This document shows positions 55,639 through 63,875 of a stretch of 64,000 bases of DNA, piece after piece (position 1 is the stretch's first letter; every line of letters starts with the position of its first letter). The position numbers and the translations under genes are program-made. The notes beneath the pieces were generated by a model. It did not search any database, was not told where the DNA came from, and saw nothing but the letters and a program-made list of their open reading frames with translations. Source of the DNA: Shewanella salipaludis (GTDB lineage Bacteria; Pseudomonadota; Gammaproteobacteria; Enterobacterales; Shewanellaceae); assembly GCF_012911865.1 (NCBI RefSeq), contig NZ_JAAXYH010000014.1, positions 37,597 through 101,596 of the forward strand, given 5' to 3'.

Positions 55639-55857
55639 TTAGCTAAGGGTAGAAACGCTGTTGGCTATGTCGCTGACAGTGCTGGCGGCCTGGTGTGCGG
55701 CATCCAGGATGCTGGGGTCCAGTTTTTCGGCCAGTACGTTCATCAGATCGCTGTTGACCGCGGCAGTCAGATCGCCGATGGCTTTGGCATCATAGATGAG
55801 GACATAGTCGGTTAAGGCAACGAAGTTAACGCCTTGGGTTTCGAAGTTCATTTGCAT
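55639..55857 (-). CDS. Array peptide, copy 1 (72 residues)
   Basis: First peptide gene after the 421-residue protein, 91 bp downstream of it. Reads MQMNFETQGVNF..., DLTAAVNSDLMNVLAEKLDPS and a Ser-rich end. Multiple small paralogues downstream of one large protein fit a precursor-plus-enzyme or antigen-array layout. Structural or signalling small proteins are alternatives. Conserved positions across all four copies: FE, GV, Y, I, N-DL, L, K-DP, L and two or three terminal Ser/Thr. Confidence 0.88.
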   Translation of the reverse strand: MQMNFETQGVNFVALTDYVLIYDAKAIGDLTAAVNSDLMNVLAEKLDPSILDAAHQAASTVSDIANSVSTLS

Positions 55858-55948
55858 GGTCTTGCTCCTTTGTTGATATAACTTATTTAAAATTACCGCT
55901 AGGTTTACGGCTCAGAATAATTAAGGTAATTTTTCTGGTCCTGTTATC

Positions 55949-57214
55949 TTAGTGCTCATTGAATGTCAGTTTATTCCAATTGATGCACCGGTCGATTTTT
56001 TTGATGGACTCTAGTACTGAACTCTCGAATTTGTGTTGATTCTCTTTGTGTTTGCCTTTCTCATCATGAAAGTAACCCAGGTAGTTATCTTCCCGTCTCT
56101 GGGAGTCGATAAAGTTCTTTGTGTTGTTGACTATATGGCCGAGTCCCATGCTGTTAATTATTTCGCCCTCATTTTCAATGGAGTTAAATAATGCGAGTAA
56201 TAAAGGCAGGTTATACTCGGCAGCGAGCCTTTGCATGTGACCAAGCGAATTGAGTGTACCTAGGTCGAATATGCTTTCGTCAGCTGTTATGTCTGACAGT
56301 TGGTCGTTGATAATACGTAGACACATGGCAGCAACCAGCATGGTGTGATAATTCTTTGCCCAATGATGGAACTTATCACCATGTAATTCCTTTACATCAT
56401 CTCCTATACGCCCCACTGGCCCCGGGATCACATCGTCATTCTCCATGGACTGAGTTATTGCCGAGAACACCAGTTCTATATGCCATTTCTTACAGTGTCC
56501 AATCAAGGCCAGAGAAGCCAGCAATTCCAGAGATAAGTCTAAGTCTTTCTTGGCGATATACTTCAGCAACAGGGCCTCCAGCACCTTGTTAACCCCGTGG
56601 TCGAAATCAACATTCAGGGCTAAAAAATCTGCCTTTCTCTGCATGCCTGTCAGATAAAATATGTTGTGTGTCAGTGCATAAGCCTGTGACTCATCCGCCA
56701 GAATAGGATCTGGAAGGCGGTAGTAATTGGACATCTTGCTAAGCTTTTTCACCGGGAATATGTGCTCTATGTCACCGAATATCTGGGCCGCGAACACATA
56801 ATCCATCATCCTGAAAGGTACCAGTTCGAGAGAGCGGGAGTGCTGTGAGTTCAGCTCCTTGGTGAAGTATTCGCTTAGTGACGGCGTAACACCATAGAGG
56901 TGTTTCGCTATGGCTATGGGTAAGCCGAATGCCAGGAACAGTTCTCTGTGGCGTTTGGCTAGTTGAAGAAACCTGTCATCGTTCAGATGGTCCAGGAATT
57001 GTGTCTTCAGTTCATGGCTCTTGTCTTTAATCCCGTGCTTATCGCACACATATAAATAAAGTGAATACTCGCAGAATGATTTCCGGTAGAGGAACGTCGT
57101 ATCTTTATCTGAAATATTATATGGATTGAAGAACTCTTTGTGGTTATCTAGCCACAGGTCTATGCCCTTAATCCTGTCATTGATAAAGTTTTGATAGTGA
57201 TTAACGCAAGTCAT
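55949..57214 (-). CDS. Helical protein of the peptide locus, paralogue A
   Basis: A 421-residue protein, mostly helical, with no signal or membrane segment. It is a paralogue of the gene at 57504. Shared words are RLPDPILADESQAYALTHNI (region), FYLTGMQ, CKKWH, IPGP and YHTMLVA. The fixed His residues in LTHN, KKWH and YHTM suggest a metal or catalytic site. The pattern recalls DUF6895-type proteins (tentative). The ATG at 57214 has GGAGA 7 nt upstream; the ATG at 57247 has none. It leads the operon with the four peptides and is AT-rich. Confidence 0.8.
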   Translation of the reverse strand: MTCVNHYQNFINDRIKGIDLWLDNHKEFFNPYNISDKDTTFLYRKSFCEYSLYLYVCDKHGIKDKSHELKTQFLDHLNDDRFLQLAKRHRELFLAFGLPIAIAKHLYGVTPSLSEYFTKELNSQHSRSLELVPFRMMDYVFAAQIFGDIEHIFPVKKLSKMSNYYRLPDPILADESQAYALTHNIFYLTGMQRKADFLALNVDFDHGVNKVLEALLLKYIAKKDLDLSLELLASLALIGHCKKWHIELVFSAITQSMENDDVIPGPVGRIGDDVKELHGDKFHHWAKNYHTMLVAAMCLRIINDQLSDITADESIFDLGTLNSLGHMQRLAAEYNLPLLLALFNSIENEGEIINSMGLGHIVNNTKNFIDSQRREDNYLGYFHDEKGKHKENQHKFESSVLESIKKIDRCINWNKLTFNEH

Positions 57215-57269
57215 TTGCTTTCTCCGATTTTCAAGTGTCTCAATCATTCACTATTTTTTTATGTTGATT

Positions 57270-57289
57270 AACTGCAAGAAGTATCAGGT
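57270..57289 (-). promoter_or_regulatory. lux-box-like palindrome, paralogue A side
   Basis: AACTG-N10-CAGGT (ACCTG-N10-CAGTT on the minus strand), 56 bp before the paralogue A start. This matches the ACCTG-N10-CAGGT LuxR-type consensus at 9 of 10 arm positions. Confidence 0.7.
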
Positions 57290-57392
57290 AGTCATTCGAT
57301 GTCTATTCTTTGTCAAATGTATTAATTCTGATGCTTGTAGGTTTTCTAGAGTGAATTTGATTTCAGGTTGAGTTTCAATAAGAAGTTGATAA

Positions 57393-57412
57393 ACCTGATA
57401 GATGTTGCAGTT
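57393..57412 (+). promoter_or_regulatory. lux-box-like palindrome, paralogue B side
   Basis: ACCTG-N10-CAGTT, the same half-sites as the box at 57270-57289, facing the opposite gene. A TATAAC at 57442-57447 could be the -10, which puts the box near -50. Start codon at 57504. Confidence 0.7.
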
Positions 57413-57503
57413 TTTTTAAATTTTCAGCATTAGCTGGTAAATATAACAGTTAATTAACTTCAGGTATGAGATAGCATTTATTTTATTTGTCGAGGGAAGG
57501 TGT

Positions 57504-58793
57504 ATGCAAAAACATGATTTTGGATGTCAACAGGTGGCCAGGGACTATTTGGGTGAAAGAATAAGCAATATCAACCAATGGTTAGATGAGCATGTTGAAT
57601 GCTTCACACCAACAGTGGCAGACAGCCCCAAGGCGATTGACTATCGCCGTAAAGCCTTCGGCGAGGCTGGTTTATATCTCTATGTTGCAGATAAATATCC
57701 GGCTTTTTCTGGTCCGACTCTGCTCCAGCAACATTATTGGCAAGTCTTGTCGTCACCGGCTTATCTTGAGCTGGCTCACCGTAATCCGGCAACTTATGGC
57801 TTGTATGCTTTTCCCGTTGCGGTAGCTAAGTCGCTTGGAAGAAGTAATAGCAAGCTGGATCAATACTTTGAAAGTACTTATCAATCCAGGCACTTACGCT
57901 CAATTGAAATGCCACCCTTCAGATTGTTGGATAATTTGTTCTTTGCCCGCATTTACGACTTGGCGAAAATGCCTTATGCGGCAGATGACGTCATGGCTCT
58001 TACCAATATACGGAGACTGCCGGATCTCATCATGGCCGATGAAACCCAGGCTTATGCCTTGACCCATAACATATTTTATTTGACGGGGATGCAACAGGGG
58101 CAAGATTTCCTGGGATTGAATCCCGAGTTTGATCGCTCACATCTACAGGCGTTGGAAGGCTTGTTTGTACGCTATATGGCGAATAACAATCTGGATCTGG
58201 CCTTGGAGTTGCTGATGTGCCTGATACTTACGGGTCTATGCAAGAAGTGGCATCTGCAATACGCGCTGGAACTGGTAGAGAAAAACTTACTCGATGGCTG
58301 CATAGTGCCGGGTCCCGGAACCCCGGATGGTTTCGAGCTGCTGCAGGAGTCTAGTCAGGGCTTCCAGACTTGGGTCAAGCATTATCACACCATGCTGGTT
58401 GCCGGAATGGCATTTCGGTTAGCGGCTGCACATCTACAGGATATCTGGCAGGAAGGGTCTAGTTTACAACATTTTGCTGCTTACGGCTGTGGTCAGGTAC
58501 TGCGATTGCTGCATGATTACAACCTGCCTTTGGCCTTGACCGTACTCAAGACACTCGAACAGCATCTTCCCGATATCAAAGAGCTGGAGTTGGAGTACTT
58601 GCTGGAGCTATCCATAGATTTCATCGAGGAACAGAAACAAGCGGATGGCAGCATAGGCTTTTACTACGATGAATATTGCACCTTAAGTGCCAAGGGGAAG
58701 GATTGGCAGGCCGCCAAAGATGCGATTCAGCTGCCACTCAGTCAGGTGTATAGGCAGATCGATTGGCCAAAATTACAGTCTGTTATCGCTTGA
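57504..58793 (+). CDS. Helical protein of the peptide locus, paralogue B
   Basis: A 429-residue paralogue of the divergent gene: RLPDLIMADETQAYALTHNI (region), FYLTGMQQ, CKKWHLQ, IVPGPG, KHYHTMLVAG. No signal peptide. It is more GC-rich than paralogue A, so the pair may have diverged before coming together. GGAAGG lies before the ATG. The following membrane gene starts 10 bp after its stop. Confidence 0.8.
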   Translation: MQKHDFGCQQVARDYLGERISNINQWLDEHVECFTPTVADSPKAIDYRRKAFGEAGLYLYVADKYPAFSGPTLLQQHYWQVLSSPAYLELAHRNPATYGLYAFPVAVAKSLGRSNSKLDQYFESTYQSRHLRSIEMPPFRLLDNLFFARIYDLAKMPYAADDVMALTNIRRLPDLIMADETQAYALTHNIFYLTGMQQGQDFLGLNPEFDRSHLQALEGLFVRYMANNNLDLALELLMCLILTGLCKKWHLQYALELVEKNLLDGCIVPGPGTPDGFELLQESSQGFQTWVKHYHTMLVAGMAFRLAAAHLQDIWQEGSSLQHFAAYGCGQVLRLLHDYNLPLALTVLKTLEQHLPDIKELELEYLLELSIDFIEEQKQADGSIGFYYDEYCTLSAKGKDWQAAKDAIQLPLSQVYRQIDWPKLQSVIA

Positions 58794-58803
58794 GGAGGCA
58801 GTG

Positions 58804-59721
58804 ATGGAATTATCAATTAAAGAGTTCAACCTACTCATAGCCACAGTCATTGCCCTGAGCTTTGCGACGCAGCTCGGTGCTTATTTTTTTCAATACTCGG
58901 GAATAGGGCTCTGGTTATTGTTCGCTACTCTCTGGGTACCTGTCATAGCCTGCTTGCTCAACGGCGGCACAGCCAGGCGCATCATGCGCCGGAGTTTGAC
59001 TTCCTTGAGCCTGAAGTGGACGCTTTTGGGGCTGTTGTCGGGTCTTTTGTTGCTGGGTGCCGAACAAGCCGTGTTGTATCTATGGGATCTTGGGCAGTTG
59101 AATGTACAGGCCTATTACTTTGACATAACAGCCAAAGAGGTATCGCCCTATGGTGTTGCATTGCTGCTGGGTAATGATCCTCAGGGATATCTGCTGTTTA
59201 CCATTAATATCATGTTAACCATGGTGATTGCCGGGATGTTGGCCAGTTTGATCTTTGTCGTAGGCTTTGAAGCCTGTTGGCGAGGCGTGCTTTATCGTCA
59301 GTTGGCTGCGTTGATGGGCATACACAAGGCGCCGATTTTTATCGGCTTGCTCATAGGCATATGTTTTATTCCTCTGCATGTGACGGGTTACTATAATGTC
59401 GAGTCTCCCTACTTGACCGCATTTGTGTACTTTCCACTGATCTGTATTGGGGTCAGCTATGTCATGGCGGGATTGGCGGTGGATAACATCAGCGTCTGGC
59501 CTACGGCCATTGCCTTGGGGGTGTATATTGCAGGCTCAGGCAATCTCTTCCTGGTGGCTGAGAATGCGGGGTCCAGCCTCGAAGCCAAGGCAATAGTCTT
59601 GACGATAGTGAGTCTATGGGTGCGCAGTGCCTTGATTAGTCGCTACCAAGACAATGAAGCCATGCAGCAGGAGTCGCTAATGGATGCGGAACCACTCTTG
59701 TTACCATTCAAGACAAGTTGA
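58804..59721 (+). CDS. CPBP-like membrane protein
   Basis: A 305-residue protein with about eight hydrophobic segments. Helix 6 holds EACWRGVLYRQL, like the EExxxR motif of CPBP (CAAX/bacteriocin-processing) proteases but with Ala for the second Glu, and PLHVTGYY supplies a His. The active site may be altered. Such proteins often give self-immunity or process peptides in bacteriocin loci. The ATG at 58804 follows GAGGAGG. Confidence 0.72.
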   Translation: MELSIKEFNLLIATVIALSFATQLGAYFFQYSGIGLWLLFATLWVPVIACLLNGGTARRIMRRSLTSLSLKWTLLGLLSGLLLLGAEQAVLYLWDLGQLNVQAYYFDITAKEVSPYGVALLLGNDPQGYLLFTINIMLTMVIAGMLASLIFVVGFEACWRGVLYRQLAALMGIHKAPIFIGLLIGICFIPLHVTGYYNVESPYLTAFVYFPLICIGVSYVMAGLAVDNISVWPTAIALGVYIAGSGNLFLVAENAGSSLEAKAIVLTIVSLWVRSALISRYQDNEAMQQESLMDAEPLLLPFKTS

Positions 59722-60176
59722 TCAACTGCGGGAGCCGTGTGCCTGTTCCCGCTCTGACTCTGTCTTATATGCATAGGCAGTTGCTTTAAGTTTCTATTCG
59801 GGAGGGGTTCCCTGCATGGGATGGGAAAGCAGTGTATTGAGGTATGGTGTTAATTAGTGCTGTTCCGCAGGGTATGGTTATGGCTGATGCCAGTTGCTAT
59901 CTTGATCTATGTTTTCTTGTTGCGCATGGGTGCTTGGATTAATAATGTTGCATGGAATGTTATCTATTTAATTTAAGGCTTGTTAATCTATTTCTTTATA
60001 CCAATTAATATGGTGTTTTAATATTGTATTGTTTATTTGCTTTTAAAGGGGGATACAATTTTGCGGTTTTTATGAGTATTATTGGTACAGAGATATAGCT
60101 GCAAGAGTGTGGGGGAGGGAGAGGCCAGACTAGCTTAACATAAGTGTTGGCCCCATGTCCCTGGGAGGTTGGAGTA
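59722..60176. other. 455-bp gap before the AHL synthase end
   Basis: No gene seen. GCGGGA...TCCCGC (59728-59752) forms a short-stem hairpin after the CPBP-like gene. The rest is AT-rich (59930-60060) with no clear features. Confidence 0.4.
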
Positions 60177-60770
60177 CTAGTGGTGTTGGGCTATGTTCAA
60201 GTTGTCATCGACTTTTATCCACAACGCGACAGATTTTTCTATTCCTACTTGCATTGATTTCCCATCTCCCATTCTGCGCATTGTCACGCCCAAGTATTTT
60301 AATATTCTCTCGCAGGCGACAGTGGTGACCAGCACATAGTCTGTGATGTTGTTTTCTATGGCGAAAGTGTAGAAAGAACGAACCAGGGATGCGGTATCTT
60401 CACTGGCAATGGCCATATTCTTGCCGTCTCTGTTTTTGCTTATGGCAAAGCGGCTGATTTCAAATATATTGCTGTCTTCTGGAGGTGTTTCCCCTCTCAA
60501 TAATTGTGGGAATACATCTTTCAGCATGTATTTGTTCGTTGTAGGCAAGGCTCTCCAACAACCTATTATGTTATTTTTATTGTTGCTCATTGTAATATAG
60601 CTTGGAGTTTGTTTGTCGAAGTTGTCTTTCTCCAAACCATTTGAGATCTTGACTTCCCATCCGAGTCTTTTGTTAAAAACTTCCCCTCTCAGCCTGAACA
60701 TTTCTTCCAATAATGGAGCATTCTTGTTATCCGAAATGTTGTGGTCTTTGATGATTTGTATATTTCTCAT
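60177..60770 (-). CDS. LuxI-family acyl-homoserine-lactone synthase
   Basis: A 197-residue LuxI-type autoinducer synthase. All invariant residues can be placed: Arg28, Phe32, Trp38, Asp49, Asp52, Arg73, Phe87, Glu104 and Arg107 (RGEVFNKRLGWEV, GCWRALPTT, EISRFA). It makes an AHL from S-adenosylmethionine and an acyl donor. Acyl chain unknown. It has a lux-box-like site 126 bp upstream, consistent with autoinduction. Confidence 0.93.
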   Translation of the reverse strand: MRNIQIIKDHNISDNKNAPLLEEMFRLRGEVFNKRLGWEVKISNGLEKDNFDKQTPSYITMSNNKNNIIGCWRALPTTNKYMLKDVFPQLLRGETPPEDSNIFEISRFAISKNRDGKNMAIASEDTASLVRSFYTFAIENNITDYVLVTTVACERILKYLGVTMRRMGDGKSMQVGIEKSVALWIKVDDNLNIAQHH

Positions 60771-60895
60771 TGTTTGAGCCTCATTTGACTTTTGATGGAC
60801 TCAAATCCTATTCAAAGAGCTCGTTCTTGTTCAGCTATCAGATTTTACAGTCTGGGAATATGGCACCTTTAATTAGCTTAAAATTGAATTAATAC

Positions 60896-60915
60896 AACTG
60901 TAAAAACTGACAGTT
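60896..60915. promoter_or_regulatory. lux-box-like palindrome between luxI and the RibD-like gene
   Basis: AACTG-N10-CAGTT is a perfect dyad with half-sites matching the boxes at 57270 and 57393. It lies in the divergent gap of the AHL synthase and RibD-like genes. A weaker AGCTA-N10-CAGTC site is at 60833-60852, closer to luxI. Confidence 0.75.
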
Positions 60916-60967
60916 AATATCCGGTAACCAGTCATATCTGACAGTGATGCCTTCGTCATGCTCTGGC

Positions 60968-60973
60968 TATAAT
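60968..60973 (+). promoter_or_regulatory. -10 box of the RibD-like gene
   Basis: A perfect TATAAT; no good -35 lies 17 bp upstream, as expected of an activator-dependent promoter. The lux-box-like dyad is centred 65 bp upstream of it. Confidence 0.55.
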
Positions 60974-61008
60974 CTGCCAAGTGATTATCTTATTCGATGT
61001 GGTTTAGC

Positions 61009-61959
61009 ATGATGATTGGAAAGCATGATGGGGTCGATCATTCCCATTATATGGCGCTGGTACTGGACAAGGCATCGAGCATATCGCCCAATGCCGGAGT
61101 CGGATGGATGTTGTGCCGTAATGGCCGGGTGCTGGCGATCAGAGGCAGCATGCACGGTGAAAGACTCGATGCCTTACTCGAGGATATTGACGTCTATGGC
61201 GAGGCGGCCGATCTCTATTTGTCATCCCCCCCCAATCCGCTGTTTGTCGATTCCCAGGTGTTGCTGGATGTGGCGATAAGAGGACAAATTAAGCAAATCC
61301 TGTTTCCACAGTTGGATGCGCACTTGTGTGCGCCTTTTGAGCCGCAACCCTTGTTGTCTCCAGCGGCAGTTGACATAGTACCCTTGCCCAGCTGGTTGCT
61401 GGAGATCCGATCTTACCTGACCTTGCAGACCTATATGCAGAAGCGCCGTCCCTGGGTGACCTGTGTTACCTCTGCCGATCTATGTGGGCGGGAAAGCTCA
61501 TTGGATACCTTTGAGCATGAATTTGGGGCAATGGATTATCTGCGGAACTTGTTTCAGGGGGCGCACTTCATTGCGACTCAGCCCCACTCCATGCCCATGT
61601 CGCTGAACAAGCTCACCAATAACCTGGGGCATGATTTGCCCCCTTACTCTATGTCACACTTGCACGAGGCCAAGACTCTGCTGAGCCAAGGTTACGTCAA
61701 TAAGCAAACGAGTTGTGTCCTGGTGACCTCGGTGGCGTTCGCTGCCAGCCTGGTGAAAGAGGGCTTAGTGGATGAAATAGTGTACCACTTGGGCCTGGGT
61801 CGGGGATTGCCCAATAAGCAGCCCATAAGGCTGCTTTCCGATGAGTGGGAGATATTCTCCAGTGCTCAATTCAGTAATGGCATCAGATTAAATGCCCGCC
61901 GAAAAGGGCTGTATGTCTGTGATAACCTCAGTAAGTTAAAGCTAGGTCGACTTAATTAA
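61009..61959 (+). CDS. RibD-like protein with lost zinc cysteines
   Basis: A 316-residue protein that follows the RibD layout. The deaminase half starts HYMALVLDKASSISPNAGVG with NGRVLAI, then MHGERLDAL keeps the His49 and Glu51 of the HAE motif. Where RibD has its two zinc cysteines (PC...C) it reads SSPPNPLFVDSQ, with neither. The reductase half reads RRPWVTCVTSADLCGRE and ends LVKEGLVDEIVYHLGL. It is probably not a working riboflavin deaminase and may have been recruited for another role. Start ATG 61009 or 60997 is uncertain. The stop overlaps the luxR stop. Confidence 0.65.
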   Translation: MMIGKHDGVDHSHYMALVLDKASSISPNAGVGWMLCRNGRVLAIRGSMHGERLDALLEDIDVYGEAADLYLSSPPNPLFVDSQVLLDVAIRGQIKQILFPQLDAHLCAPFEPQPLLSPAAVDIVPLPSWLLEIRSYLTLQTYMQKRRPWVTCVTSADLCGRESSLDTFEHEFGAMDYLRNLFQGAHFIATQPHSMPMSLNKLTNNLGHDLPPYSMSHLHEAKTLLSQGYVNKQTSCVLVTSVAFAASLVKEGLVDEIVYHLGLGRGLPNKQPIRLLSDEWEIFSSAQFSNGIRLNARRKGLYVCDNLSKLKLGRLN

Positions 61960-62696
61960 ATATTGGGCTTAATCAGGTTTTTCTTTATCGCCAGTGCGAC
62001 GGCATGTTGCCGGTTGACTGCGCCCAGTTTGGTGGTGGAATTGTTCAGATGAAAGAGGATGGTTCGCTCCGATATGCCCACTATTTGCGCTATCTCCCAG
62101 GCTGTTTTGCCTTCGCATGCCCAAAACAAACACTCTAATTCCCGCTTGGTTAACTCGGTCTTGACCGATGAGGTATTGTTTAACTCTATCAGCAGGTAAC
62201 GTTCGAATAAGTGAGTGGCAAAGGTATGGCAGAACATCTGGGCATTATCCAGTATGCTATTGGCATCGGTTCTTTTGCCTATGGCCATGCTGAATACGGC
62301 AATATTTTCTGAAGAAGATTTCAGCGGAATGCTGATGCCATTGAATAAGCCATATTCGGCGGCATCTTTAAATACCTTTAAACCCGTAGCAGAATTAAAA
62401 TTATCGGACGCAATTAATTTGTCCCAGCGTATGGGGGACTGGTGCTGGATAATATATTTAACCACGGGATCGGCCTGTTGCTTGCCCTCTTTGAAATAGC
62501 GTGCCAGCCACTCTTCAGGATAGTTAGAGAGTAGGCGTATGGTTGGTGCATAGGATGACTCCTGGCCTATGATACCGATCAGATAATAGGGGATATCGGT
62601 TAACTGACAGAATAGTTCACAACAAGCTTTAAGTTCATCAAAGCTGTTGCAAACATCGAGTTTGTCGGTCAGTTCGTAAAATTGTGCTACCTGCAT
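61956..62696 (-). CDS. LuxR-family AHL receptor
   Basis: An autoinducer-binding domain with Trp63, Tyr67, Asp76-Pro77, Trp91 (YPEEWLARYFKEG, ADPVVKY, PIRWD) and GLFNGISIPL, then a LuxR helix-turn-helix (LTKRELECLFWACEGKTAWE, ISERTILFHLNN). 246 residues. It is the partner of the LuxI-type synthase 1.2 kb away, with the RibD-like gene between. The binding sites are likely the lux-box-like palindromes of the locus. Confidence 0.93.
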   Translation of the reverse strand: MQVAQFYELTDKLDVCNSFDELKACCELFCQLTDIPYYLIGIIGQESSYAPTIRLLSNYPEEWLARYFKEGKQQADPVVKYIIQHQSPIRWDKLIASDNFNSATGLKVFKDAAEYGLFNGISIPLKSSSENIAVFSMAIGKRTDANSILDNAQMFCHTFATHLFERYLLIELNNTSSVKTELTKRELECLFWACEGKTAWEIAQIVGISERTILFHLNNSTTKLGAVNRQHAVALAIKKNLIKPNI

Positions 62697-62950
62697 CGTT
62701 AATATCCTTGTTATGCCTATCCTTGTACTCGCGCTCCATGACAGCTACTGCCAGCCCCCATGGGGATCAACCTGAATGATGCGATTCAATCGGTTAAGTT
62801 ATCAAAATGTTAATGTAAATACAATCGATGTGACGAGAGGATGTACCAGTTATGCGGGATAGCAGGCGGGACACTGTCATTTCTGCCAACTTAGCCGTTC
62901 CTTTGTTTCCATGTAGGTTAAGAGTCTCACTTGTGGTATGGGGCAATAAT

Positions 62951-63862
62951 ATGGAAAGTAATTCTCGACGCGAAGAAGAACTGAGATTGGAAATTCATGG
63001 TTTGCATAAGGAATACGGCAACAATGTCGTTGCCTTGGATCAGGCCTGCGCCGTGTTCAAACCCGGCATTACCGGGTTGGTGGGCTCCAATGGTGCGGGT
63101 AAGTCCACTCTGATTAAGTTACTTGCACAACTCGAACGCCCTAGCCGGGGGGCGATTACTCTGGGCCAGCAGAATGCCACGGCTGATCCTGGTGTCATAA
63201 GGCGAACATTGGGCCTGCTCCCCCAGCACTTTGGCGTATATGAGCAGCTGACACCCAGACAATTCTTGCGCTATCTCGCGGCGGTTAAGCGGGTCGAGAA
63301 CAGGAAGATAGAGCCAGAGATCGACGACTTGTTAGCGCGCCTGAATTTGACTCAGGTGCAGGATAGCCAACTCAAAACCTTCTCGGGAGGCATGCGTCAA
63401 AGGGTAGGCATAGCCCAGGCGTTGCTGGGGACGCCGGATATAGTGATCTTCGACGAGCCGACGGTGGGGCTGGATCCTCTCGAACGGGTGAGCTTTCGTA
63501 AGCTGTTGACTGACCTGGCAAAAAGTAAAATTGTGATTCTTTCCAGTCATATAGTATCCGATATTGCGTCTCTGGCAGATCAGATTATGGTGTTGAATAA
63601 GGGGCATGTCTCCGTGTTCGACACCCCGGAAAGATTGCTTGGCGCTATGGCGAACAGAGTCTGGTCCGTCCCCATTGCGGAGCAAGAGTTAGCCTCTTTC
63701 GAACGGGATTTCATGGTGTGTGATGTAGATCGTCACAGTCTGGGGCTGACGTTAAGAGTTGTCGCCGATGTGCAACCTACGTCAGCAGCTAAGGCGGTTG
63801 CCCCTAATCTGGAAGATGCTTACTTGTGTTTCAGTCGTGCCGATGCACTCGAGGTGCATTGA
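62951..63862 (+). CDS. ABC transporter ATP-binding protein
   Basis: A 303-residue ATPase: Walker A GLVGSNGAGKST, Q-loop LPQHFGVYEQLT, signature FSGGMRQR, Walker B DIVIFDEPTVGLD and His switch SSHIVSD. It belongs to the CcmA/multidrug ABC-2 group that pairs with a separate membrane permease. The frame is open from 62852, but the ATG at 62951 matches the start of the family. A permease start follows 1 bp after the stop, then is cut by an IS. Confidence 0.88.
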   Translation: MESNSRREEELRLEIHGLHKEYGNNVVALDQACAVFKPGITGLVGSNGAGKSTLIKLLAQLERPSRGAITLGQQNATADPGVIRRTLGLLPQHFGVYEQLTPRQFLRYLAAVKRVENRKIEPEIDDLLARLNLTQVQDSQLKTFSGGMRQRVGIAQALLGTPDIVIFDEPTVGLDPLERVSFRKLLTDLAKSKIVILSSHIVSDIASLADQIMVLNKGHVSVFDTPERLLGAMANRVWSVPIAEQELASFERDFMVCDVDRHSLGLTLRVVADVQPTSAAKAVAPNLEDAYLCFSRADALEVH

Positions 63863-63863
63863 T

Positions 63864-63875
63864 ATGTTGAGTCAC
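63864..63875 (+). pseudogene. First four codons of the IS-interrupted ABC permease gene
   Basis: An ATG one base after the ATPase stop begins ATG TTG AGT CAC; the next bases are the terminal repeat of an IS3-family element. The ATPase-permease overlap arrangement makes this the likely permease start. The rest must lie beyond the window, if it still exists. Confidence 0.5.

Larger units (their letters stand above)
55153..55870. repeat. Three 243-bp tandem duplications encoding the peptides
   Basis: Gene copies start every 243 bp (55153, 55396, 55639 at their 3' ends), each a 219-bp gene plus a 24-bp spacer with the ribosome site. They differ at only a few bases, mostly silent, so duplication is recent or kept uniform by gene conversion. 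Copy number may vary between strains. Confidence 0.92.

Noticed and set aside
62769..62788. lux-box before the ABC ATPase
   Set aside because: ACCTG is present but the second arm reads TTCAA, so only a half-site exists.
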